Shown here: in pieces, positions 53,596 through 60,960 of the stretch
Layout of the letters: every line of letters begins with the position of its first letter
Position numbering within the stretch: position 1 is the stretch's first letter
Assembly (NCBI RefSeq): GCF_029892515.1
Contig: NZ_JARXVF010000003.1
Span: 496,001-560,000 of the forward strand
Source of the DNA: Pseudaminobacter soli (ex Li et al. 2025)
Lineage (GTDB): Bacteria > Pseudomonadota > Alphaproteobacteria > Rhizobiales > Rhizobiaceae
Direction of reading: 5' to 3'
DNA: 64,000 bases
Program-made: the position numbers and the translations under genes
Notes under the pieces: model-generated
Database searches by the model: none
Told to the model about the DNA's origin: nothing
The model's input: only the letters and a program-made list of their open reading frames with translations

Positions 53596-55761
53596 CTACG
53601 AGCGCATGATGACGGGCGCGGGGCTGTGGTCGTGCGTCTGAAGATCGGCGATGACCCGATCGCCGAAGCGCTGGAATGTCAGGTCGTACACCGACTGGCC
53701 GACGCGGAGATGGCGAACGGTGAGGCTGTCGATACCGATCGGCAGATATGACTGTTCGACCTGTACTTCGCCGCGCCAGCCATCGACCTGGACGCCCAGG
53801 CATGCCTGCAGGAGCATGAACACCGCACCCGAGGACCAGGCTTGCGGCAGGCAGGCTACCGGATAGGCAATCGGCGCCTCGCCGACCGCTCGCGGAAAAC
53901 CGCAGAACAGCTCCGGCAACCGCATGTCGAAATGCACCGCCGCCTCGAAGGTGTTGCTCAGCAGGCGGACGACGTGATCACGATTGCCGTAGCGCGCCAG
54001 CCCGGCCGCGCAGATGGCCGTATCGTGGGGCCAGATCGAGCCGTTGTGGTACGACATCGGGTTGAAGAATATCTCGTCCTCGGCAAGCGTTCGAATGCCC
54101 CAGCCCGTATGGAACGGCGCCGACAAGAGCTGTTCGGCGACATGCTGCGCTCGTTCCGGCGAAGGCAGCCCGCAAGACAGCAGATGGCCGACATTCGAGG
54201 TCCGCACGCGGCATGGCTCGTTGTCGCCATCGATCGCCAGGGCATAGAACTTCCGGTCCTCCATCCAGAACCGGTTTTCGACCGCTTGCCGCATCTTCTC
54301 CGCGCGCGCTTTCCAAGCCTCCGCGCGCAAGACGTCGCCGCGCCTGCAGGCCAGGGACGCCAAGCGGCTATAGGCGGCATAGGCATAGCCCTGCACTTCC
54401 ACCAGGGCGATCGGTCCCCTGGGAACGCGACCGTCCTCGTGAAAGACGGCGTCATAGCTGTCTTTCCAGCCCTGGTTGGTCAGGCCGGTATCGGCCGCGC
54501 GCTGATAGGTGATGAAGCCGTTCGGGTCGCGGTCAATAGCGCGGTCCATCCACCCTGCTGCGGCCTGGATCGACGGCCACAGCTGGTCGATGAAATCCAT
54601 GTCGCCGGTTCGGTCGGCATAGGCGCAGGCGAGGTACACATAGAGCGGCGTGGTATCCACCCCGCCATAATATCGTCCGAAGGGCAGTTCCTTCAGGATG
54701 GTCATCTCGCCCTTGCGGGTCTCATGCATGATCTTGCCGGGCTCGGAGTCGCTGAAGGGCGAGGTTTCCTCAGCCTGATGCTGGGCAAGGAACGCAAGGA
54801 CACCGCGCGTAAGCCTGGGATCGATCCAAAGCATCTGCAGGGCCGAGATGACGCCGTCACGCCCGAAGGCGGTGGAGAACCACGGAATGCCGGCATAGGG
54901 GTAGGGGCCCGTCGCAAGGTCGGTGGTGAGCAGCGCAATGTCGGCGCGGGCACGCGCTATCCAGTCGTTGAACACGCGACCGGAACTGTGGATCGTCGCG
55001 CCATGGCGCCGCTTCGAGCGCATCACGAAGCGGGCACGCGCCGCTGCCGCACGAAAACGCATTCGATTTGGGGACGTTGGGCCTCTTCCGACCTCGACGA
55101 ACAATGTCTCGCGCACCCGCCTCGGCAGGCGGAGCACGAACTCGGCGTGGTTTCCCTTGAGATGCGTCGGAATTTGGGAAAACGAAATCGTCGCTTCCCG
55201 AACCACATCATCCAGGCCGTGGTAGCGCATGGTCACGCTGTCACCGTCCGGTTGCGCCTCGAAGGCGAGACCGCGACGGCTGCGCTGGGAGCCTCGCACT
55301 TCGAACATGTCGCGGAAGTCCGCTTCGAAGTGCAGCTTCAGCGGCAACACGACTTCGCTTTCGCCGTAGTTCGACAGCGCGATGCGCTCATACATCCGGT
55401 CGTTCCAGATCAGTCGCGTGCGCTCGATGTGGATGACACCCTGCCGGGTTCTCCCACCTTCGCCAGTCGGCAGCGGCAAGTTGGTGAGGTTCGTCCGGAA
55501 CAGGACGTTGTCCTGGCTCAGCGATGCGCCAAGCAGTGACGGTGGCTGGTCGCCGATCGTGAGGCGGTAAAGCGAGAGTATCCTTGTGTCGTCAAGGAAC
55601 AGGCCGTCGCCGCCGCCATGTATGTCGCCATAGGAGTCCGCGACGACGAAACAATCGCCGTGCTTGAGCGCATATTGGCGCGCCGGCTCCCTTGGCGCCA
55701 CATCGTCCAACGACGCCAAGGCTACTGCAGGATCCAGTTGTCTTTCATCAAGCTGTGTCAT
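53596..55761 (-). CDS. Amylo-alpha-1,6-glucosidase/glycogen debranching-type protein
   Basis: A 721-residue protein. The N-terminal domain (about 30-230) with KHGDCFVVADSYGDIHGGGDGLFLDDTR is the GDE N-terminal bis domain. The C-terminal (alpha/alpha)6 barrel includes GIPWFSTAFGRDGVISALQM, PFGRYYGGVDTTPLYVYLA, TNQGWKDSYDAVFHEDG and PMSYHNGSIWPHDTAICAAG, with acids at the family positions. It would act on an alpha-glucan in the cytoplasm, perhaps releasing glucose used for trehalose. GGGGAGG precedes the ATG at 55761. Part of the otsBA cluster. Confidence 0.88.
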   Translation of the reverse strand: MTQLDERQLDPAVALASLDDVAPREPARQYALKHGDCFVVADSYGDIHGGGDGLFLDDTRILSLYRLTIGDQPPSLLGASLSQDNVLFRTNLTNLPLPTGEGGRTRQGVIHIERTRLIWNDRMYERIALSNYGESEVVLPLKLHFEADFRDMFEVRGSQRSRRGLAFEAQPDGDSVTMRYHGLDDVVREATISFSQIPTHLKGNHAEFVLRLPRRVRETLFVEVGRGPTSPNRMRFRAAAARARFVMRSKRRHGATIHSSGRVFNDWIARARADIALLTTDLATGPYPYAGIPWFSTAFGRDGVISALQMLWIDPRLTRGVLAFLAQHQAEETSPFSDSEPGKIMHETRKGEMTILKELPFGRYYGGVDTTPLYVYLACAYADRTGDMDFIDQLWPSIQAAAGWMDRAIDRDPNGFITYQRAADTGLTNQGWKDSYDAVFHEDGRVPRGPIALVEVQGYAYAAYSRLASLACRRGDVLRAEAWKARAEKMRQAVENRFWMEDRKFYALAIDGDNEPCRVRTSNVGHLLSCGLPSPERAQHVAEQLLSAPFHTGWGIRTLAEDEIFFNPMSYHNGSIWPHDTAICAAGLARYGNRDHVVRLLSNTFEAAVHFDMRLPELFCGFPRAVGEAPIAYPVACLPQAWSSGAVFMLLQACLGVQVDGWRGEVQVEQSYLPIGIDSLTVRHLRVGQSVYDLTFQRFGDRVIADLQTHDHSPAPVIMRS

Positions 55762-55821
55762 GGCTACCTCCCCGAGCCTAACGCAGGATGAGGCCAAAAT
55801 TGGACGCCGGACATGTTCGCG

Positions 55822-56892
55822 TCAGCTGGCAACCTGGCTTGCGGGGCTGTGGGACATGTCGATCAACCGCTCGTATACCCTCATATAGTCATTGGTCATG
55901 CGCGAAACCGAAAAGCGCCGTTCGAAGACGACGCGAACTCGGCCGCGGTCGAGTTCTTCTAGCTTCGCCACTGCCAGGACCGCGGCATCCACCGAGCTGA
56001 CGATGAAGCCGGTCACGCCCTGGTCTACGACTTCGGGCAGGGCACCATTGTTCCAGGCGATGACGGGCGTGCCGCAAGCCATGGCCTCGATGGCGACCAG
56101 GCCGAAGGGTTCGGGCCAGTCGATGGGGAGGATCAGGGCCGCGGCATTGCCCAGGAATGCCTGCTTCTCGGCCTCGCCGATCTCGCCGAGATATTCGATC
56201 TGCTGGCCGTCTATCAGCGGTTCGACCGCCTCGTGGAAATAAGCGCGGTCATCATCGCCGATCTTGGCGGCTATCTTCAACCTCATGCCAGTGCGACGGG
56301 CGATTTCGATGGCGCGGTCCGGTCGCTTGTCGCGCGACAGCCGGCCGAGGAAGGCGAGGTAGCCTGCGTCGGCGCTCATCCTGTCCAGCGGACGGTAGAG
56401 ATCGAGCGGCATGCCGTGGTGGATCGTGCCCACCCAGTTGGCCTCCTCGAGCGGCCGCCGTTGGCTGTGCGAGATCGAGATCATGGGAAAGCGCGGCCAG
56501 CGGCGATAGGCGGCCCGCAAATCCTTGTAGTCGAGGCGCCCGTGCGGCGTCGTGACGGTTCGCTCCGGCATGTGCTCGAAGAACGGGAAATGCAGGAAAT
56601 GGCTGAGATGGAAATGCAGGATGTCGAACTCGGCCGAGCGGCGGCGGACTTCATCCAGCATGGAATAATGGGCGGCGGTGGCCGACTTCAGCGGGTAAGG
56701 GTCAAGCCGCAGGGCTTGATCGCGTACCGCGGCCAGGCGCGCGCTCGTTCTCGAGTCGGCGCTGGAGAACAGGGTGATGTCGTGCCCCATCCGCACCAGC
56801 TCATCGACGAGATAGCAGATGATGCGCTCGGTTCCGCCATAGAATTTCGGGGGCACGGATTCGTAGAGCGGAGCGATGTGGGCAATCCTCAT
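55822..56892 (-). CDS. Glycosyltransferase family 4
   Basis: A 356-residue GT-B enzyme. The N-terminal domain starts MRIAHIAPLYESVPPKFYGGTERI (GGTE being the typical GT4 beginning). The C-terminal domain has FLGRLSRDKRPDRAIEIAR and the donor-binding stretch PIDWPEPFGLVAIEAMACGT (the E-x7-E element), followed by PEVVDQGVTGFIV. Donor and acceptor cannot be read from the sequence. It precedes the debranching-type gene by 60 bases on the same strand; the four genes from here to otsB look like one sugar operon. Confidence 0.9.
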   Translation of the reverse strand: MRIAHIAPLYESVPPKFYGGTERIICYLVDELVRMGHDITLFSSADSRTSARLAAVRDQALRLDPYPLKSATAAHYSMLDEVRRRSAEFDILHFHLSHFLHFPFFEHMPERTVTTPHGRLDYKDLRAAYRRWPRFPMISISHSQRRPLEEANWVGTIHHGMPLDLYRPLDRMSADAGYLAFLGRLSRDKRPDRAIEIARRTGMRLKIAAKIGDDDRAYFHEAVEPLIDGQQIEYLGEIGEAEKQAFLGNAAALILPIDWPEPFGLVAIEAMACGTPVIAWNNGALPEVVDQGVTGFIVSSVDAAVLAVAKLEELDRGRVRVVFERRFSVSRMTNDYMRVYERLIDMSHSPASQVAS

Positions 56893-57304
56893 GAATGCAT
56901 TCCGGTAAACATCAACAGGCGTGCAACGCTCCAGCCAAGCGCTTGTTGCATCGGAAATTTTTCAACGCGCCAGATTTTCAGTCCCCGCGCCGAAGGCGGC
57001 GTGATGGGGAAATCCCCGTCAGGACTATGCCGCTTCGCTGCGATGAAATACCTGACACCCTCGACGTCAAATCCTGATCAGTTCTTGTAGTATTTAATTG
57101 ATGGCTGTCGGGTTAATTGGTGTTCTGTTTCAAATAAAAATATAATGCGATGGAATTATACCCATCAAGCAATGGCGTTTATCCTGATTTGTTATTGCGC
57201 CGTCCGTTGTTAAAAATACTGATGCGATACTTTGAATGAAATTTGAGTTTCGCGGAAACCGAGAAATATTTTTCGACGGGTCACTTCAGTGAAAGGAACG
57301 GGAT
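56893..57304. other. AT-rich intergenic region upstream of the Gly/Asn repeat gene
   Basis: The 412 bases contain no gene. The second half (about 57080-57290) is clearly richer in A and T than anything else in the window, which is typical of promoter regions and of weakly or conditionally expressed genes in high-GC genomes. No specific promoter could be assigned. Confidence 0.65.
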
Positions 57305-57706
57305 ATGAAGAAGCTTCTTTCGACAGCCATCGTGCTGTTTGCAACGACGGCGCTTGCCATCGCAGGGGGCAATATGGGTGGTGGCGGCAGCGGCAATGGC
57401 AACGGAAACGGCAATGGCAATTCCGGGAGCAACAACGGCAACGGCAACGGTAATCATAATACCGGGTCGAACAACGGAAACGGCAACGGCAACAACAACT
57501 CCGGAAACAACAACGGTGGCGGCAACGGAAACAACAACTCCGGAAACGGCAACGGAAACAACAACGGAAACGGCAATTCCGGATCCAACAACGGAAATGG
57601 GAACGGCAACAACAACTCGGGCAACAACAACGGAAATGGCAATGGCAACGGCAACATTGCCCACCACCATCACCATCATCACAAGAACCATAAGTCCGAC
57701 GACTGA
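57305..57706 (+). CDS. Secreted Gly/Asn-repeat protein with C-terminal polyhistidine
   Basis: A 133-residue protein. A signal peptide (MKKLLSTAIVLFATTALAIAG) is followed by about 95 residues made almost only of Gly and Asn, as GNGN, GSNNGN and NNSGNN units, then AHHHHHHHK and an acidic end, DD. It has no Cys and no hydrophobic core, so it is probably disordered outside the cytoplasm. The seven consecutive histidines could bind transition metals. I do not recognise a family. GGAACGGGAT lies before the ATG. Related low-complexity genes exist in Rhizobiales, but their role is unknown to me. Confidence 0.75.
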   Translation: MKKLLSTAIVLFATTALAIAGGNMGGGGSGNGNGNGNGNSGSNNGNGNGNHNTGSNNGNGNGNNNSGNNNGGGNGNNNSGNGNGNNNGNGNSGSNNGNGNGNNNSGNNNGNGNGNGNIAHHHHHHHKNHKSDD

Positions 57707-57784
57707 TGCCGATTTGTGAATAGGCGGGTCGCCGGCGCTCGGTGGCGTCGGCCCGCGTTAATGATTTTTTGACTGAGGGCTACC

Positions 57785-57884
57785 ATAGTCCGGCGTCTAC
57801 GGTTGTGTAATGAGTACCGTGGCGGTCAACCGCCCAGGCAATAGCCCGCCATCCCCCAAGGGATTGGCGGGCTTCTGGTTTTTT
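57785..57884 (+). ncRNA. Candidate small RNA with a terminator hairpin
   Basis: About 100 bases between two plus-strand genes: an unpaired-looking 5' part, a tight hairpin GGCGG-TCAA-CCGCC (57821-57834), a strong hairpin AGCCCGCCA...TGGCGGGCT (57843-57873), then TTTTTT at 57879-57884. The compact arrangement in an otherwise empty 325-base gap looks like a small RNA with an intrinsic terminator. A stand-alone terminator of the Gly/Asn gene is the simpler alternative. I could not name a family. Confidence 0.45.
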
Positions 57885-58031
57885 GGGGCGCAATTGACGC
57901 GCGCCGTGGTAGGCCGCTGCCCTGCTTAAGCCCCGAACGTTTCCTGAAATATCGCGACTAGCGAAGGCTTCGTTCCATCGAAGCGCCCGTTGCACTAGTT
58001 TCGGGCTTTCGCGGCAGAAACGAGCGATTCG

Positions 58032-58886
58032 ATGGAACGGACAGTTTATGTGAACGGCGATTACGTCCCCGAGCGTGAAGCTAAGATATCGGTTTTCGAC
58101 AGGGGCTTTCTGTTCGCCGACGGCGTCTATGAGGTCACCTCGGTGCTGAACGGCAAGCTGGTCGATTTCGCCGGCCATATTCGCCGGCTGCGCCGCTCAC
58201 TGGACGAGCTTCAAATGCGCATGCCGTGCTCCGAGGAGGAGCTGCTGCAAATCCACCGCAGGCTGGTGGAATTGAACGCAGTCACTGAAGGCATGGTCTA
58301 TATGCAGATCACGCGCGGCGCTGCCGATCGCGATTTCGCCTATCCGGAATCGGCCACGCCGACGTTGGTTCTGTTCACGCAGGCCCGCCCCGTCATCGCA
58401 AACCCGGTGGCTGCGCGGGGCGCGCGCGTCGTGACCGTCGAGGATCTGCGCTGGGGCAGACGCGACATCAAGACGGTGCAGCTCCTCTATCCGTCCATGG
58501 CCAAGATGATCGCCAAGGGGCAGGGCGTCGACGATGCCTGGCTGGTGCAGGACGGCAAGATCACCGAGGGCACTTCCAACAACGCCTATATCGTCACCCA
58601 GGACGGCACGATCGTGACGCGTGAGTTGTCGCACGACATCCTTCCCGGCATCACGCGTGCGGCGGTGCTGAACTGCGTGCGCGAGCTGCAGATGAAGGTT
58701 GAGGAGCGAGCCTTCTCAGTCGAGGAAGCGCTCGCCGCACGCGAGGCCTTCACGACCTCGGCGACCGGCTTTGTCTGCCCGGTGGTGGAGATCGATGGAA
58801 CTGTGTTGGGCGATGGCAAACCGGGCCCCGTGGCGCAGCGACTGCGCCAGATCTACATCGAGGAAAGCCTCAAAAGCGCGATTTGA
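58032..58886 (+). CDS. D-amino-acid aminotransferase (class IV PLP enzyme)
   Basis: A 284-residue PLP enzyme of fold type IV, with the D-alanine transaminase pattern: YVNGDYVPEREAKISVFDRG, FADGVYEV, then the catalytic Lys147 in GRRDIKTVQLLYP, and ITEGTSNNAYIV with the cofactor phosphate site. It converts D-amino acids and 2-oxoglutarate to D-glutamate and keto acids, and so may feed peptidoglycan precursors or recycle D-amino acids. A branched-chain aminotransferase is less likely because of the DIKTVQLL motif. It is monocistronic; the next gene is convergent. Confidence 0.9.
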   Translation: MERTVYVNGDYVPEREAKISVFDRGFLFADGVYEVTSVLNGKLVDFAGHIRRLRRSLDELQMRMPCSEEELLQIHRRLVELNAVTEGMVYMQITRGAADRDFAYPESATPTLVLFTQARPVIANPVAARGARVVTVEDLRWGRRDIKTVQLLYPSMAKMIAKGQGVDDAWLVQDGKITEGTSNNAYIVTQDGTIVTRELSHDILPGITRAAVLNCVRELQMKVEERAFSVEEALAAREAFTTSATGFVCPVVEIDGTVLGDGKPGPVAQRLRQIYIEESLKSAI

Positions 58887-58934
58887 AGGCTATGCCTCCG
58901 GTATCGGGAAAATAATCCGCGGCGCTATCGATTT

Positions 58935-60218
58935 TCACAGATAGCGCCCGAGCTCCTTGCCAAGTTTCAGGAAGCGCAGCGGGTTCACGGCTTCGCCGTT
59001 TTGGCGAACCTCGTAGTGAAGATGCGGCCCGGTCGAGCGCCCTGTGGTGCCTACTTCGCCGACGACTTCGCCAAGCGAGACTTTTTGGCCTTCCTTGACG
59101 TCAATCCGGCTGAGATGGGCATAGCGCGTGGAAAAGCCAAAACCGTGGTCGATCTCGACCATGCGCCCATAGCCTCCATTCCATCCAGCCTTCACGACTG
59201 TCCCGGGCGCGGTTGCGCGTGCGGCGGAACCCGAGGGAGCGCGAAAGTCCATGCCTGAGTGCAGGGCAGGCGTGCCGAGAATAGGGTCCGGGCGCACGCC
59301 GAAAGTGCTGGAAACCGGACGTCCAGGAGCGGGGTTGGCGATCGGTAGGCGCCGCGCCGTCTCCTTCATCTTGTCCAGCCGATCCAGGCTCTCGTCGAGT
59401 TCCTGGACCCTGGCGTCGAACATGTTCGGATTTTCGATGGCAATCAGCGGGCCGCCGACATCGCTCTTGCCGTAGTCTGAATCGACCTGCACGCCTGAGG
59501 ACTCTAACGCTTCGGAAATGGCGTCGGCCGTCTGGTAGGCATTTTCGGTCAACGAGTTTATGCGTGCCAGCTGCTCGCTTTCGATCGCCTTCAGCGATTG
59601 TTTTATCGAGGCGAAGAGCTTGTCGGCGTGATCGGCCGCCGTCTCGCTTGCCTGCGGGCTTTTGAGCAAAGACCAGAAGGCGCTGGATTTCGCAGGAGCT
59701 GGGGCAGCGAAGGCGGATGCCATGCTTGGCGCTGTCGTGCCGTCGTCGCTCAGGCTTGCACGGATTTCCGGTTTGACGTCGGTCGACGATGCCGCGCTTG
59801 GTTGTGGCGTTTCGGCTGCGGCGGCACGATCGAGCAGCGGGGCAAGGCGACCATGACGACTGCTGAGCTGCAATTGTTGCTGAAGCAGTTCGCCGACCTT
59901 GGTCTCGACGAGCTGTTGATCGAGCAACTGCCGGCTGGTGATGCGATCGACCTGCGCGCGCAAAGCGGAGATGCGGTCTTCATAGGCCTGCTGCAAGCGC
60001 GCCTGGCGCGCTGCCATCGCGCCAATGAGATCGTCGCGCAGGACCAGATAGGACGTCGCAAGCAGATAGCCGATGACGATAGTCGCCAGCGCCGAGCCCA
60101 GAAATGCCAATATCCAGGGGCGCACGGTGAAGTGCCTGATATCATCGCCGCGGGCGATGATGACGGTGTGTGGTTCCTTGCGCCTGCCGAAAACAGTCGT
60201 CTGACCAGAGTGTTTCAC
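58935..60218 (-). CDS. M23-family peptidoglycan endopeptidase with membrane anchor (possibly RgsM-like)
   Basis: A 427-residue protein: a basic cytoplasmic N-terminus (about 30 residues), one membrane helix (ILAFLGSALATIVIGYLLAT, about 36-57), periplasmic coiled coils at about 65-120 and 200-290, and a C-terminal LytM/M23 domain. The Zn ligands are visible: His320 and Asp324 in LHSGMDF and His401 in HLHYE, with His399 as a catalytic partner. The arrangement resembles RgsM of Sinorhizobium, an M23 peptidase needed for polar growth, but other LytM factors look alike. This would complement the GPR protein in the same window. Confidence 0.85.
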   Translation of the reverse strand: MKHSGQTTVFGRRKEPHTVIIARGDDIRHFTVRPWILAFLGSALATIVIGYLLATSYLVLRDDLIGAMAARQARLQQAYEDRISALRAQVDRITSRQLLDQQLVETKVGELLQQQLQLSSRHGRLAPLLDRAAAAETPQPSAASSTDVKPEIRASLSDDGTTAPSMASAFAAPAPAKSSAFWSLLKSPQASETAADHADKLFASIKQSLKAIESEQLARINSLTENAYQTADAISEALESSGVQVDSDYGKSDVGGPLIAIENPNMFDARVQELDESLDRLDKMKETARRLPIANPAPGRPVSSTFGVRPDPILGTPALHSGMDFRAPSGSAARATAPGTVVKAGWNGGYGRMVEIDHGFGFSTRYAHLSRIDVKEGQKVSLGEVVGEVGTTGRSTGPHLHYEVRQNGEAVNPLRFLKLGKELGRYL

Positions 60219-60329
60219 GGAATCGAACTTTCACAGCGAAGCAACGACCCGATTACACATTGTTAGGGTTAACAAAGCTTTGCCTTGCCGGCGGTTGCCC
60301 TGTGACATTCGAAGGGAGAGAGAAGCGGC

Positions 60330-60365
60330 ACAAACAAAATGCCCGCCAAACACAGTGGCGGGCAT
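60330..60365 (-). terminator. Rho-independent terminator of the peroxiredoxin gene
   Basis: On the minus strand: ATGCCCGCCA, AACACAG loop region, TGGCGGGCAT (10-base perfect stem at 60339-60365) followed by TTTTGTTTG. It is 34 bases beyond the stop of the Bcp gene. Confidence 0.85.
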
Positions 60366-60398
60366 GCCGTGAAGGGAGCAAAGATGCGCCGGGCCAGG

Positions 60399-60866
60399 CT
60401 ACAGCGCGCGGGCGGCATCCAGAACTTGCTGGGCGTGGCCGGGGACCTTCACCTTGCGCCAGATCCGGGCGATCCGGCCATCGGATCCGATCAGGAAGGT
60501 GCTGCGCTCGACGCCCATATATTTGCGGCCGTACATGCTCTTTTCGACCCAGACGCCATAGTCTTCGTGCGTCTTTCGCTCTTCATCAGCAACCAGATCC
60601 ACATCCAAGTCATGTTTGGCCTTGAATTTGTCATGGCTCTTTATACTGTCGGGGGAAATACCGACCACGACTGTATCGGCCTTCTCGAACTCTGCCTTTA
60701 GTGCAGAAAAATCAATCGCTTCAGCCGTGCATCCGCTTGTGTCGTCCTTGGGGTAGAAGTACAGCGCGACCTTGCGTCCGTTAAGGCTGGAAAGCGACAA
60801 CGCGCCGCCCCCGTCGCGCGGAAGATCGAAATCTGGAGCCTTCTGTCCGGTCTCGAGTTCGGTCAT
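60399..60866 (-). CDS. bcp: Thioredoxin-dependent peroxiredoxin (Bcp/PrxQ family)
   Basis: A 155-residue peroxidase that reduces H2O2 and organic peroxides. The peroxidatic Cys lies in DTSGCTAEAIDF. Most Bcp proteins have a resolving Cys five residues later; here that position is not Cys, so the enzyme is of the one-Cys type or uses another partner. FYPKDDT, VVGISPD, and a C-terminal HAQQVLDAA complete the pattern. The ATG at 60866 (MTELETGQKAP, with AAGGG upstream) is chosen over a longer frame to 60980. Confidence 0.93.
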   Translation of the reverse strand: MTELETGQKAPDFDLPRDGGGALSLSSLNGRKVALYFYPKDDTSGCTAEAIDFSALKAEFEKADTVVVGISPDSIKSHDKFKAKHDLDVDLVADEERKTHEDYGVWVEKSMYGRKYMGVERSTFLIGSDGRIARIWRKVKVPGHAQQVLDAARAL

Positions 60867-60960
60867 ATGAATGCCCTTGTTTAAGGTTACGCGCGAAGCG
60901 CCAGAGATATAATGTTGTTCGCGGATTCGTCCACGGCTGAATGATGCAACCGGAGTCCGT

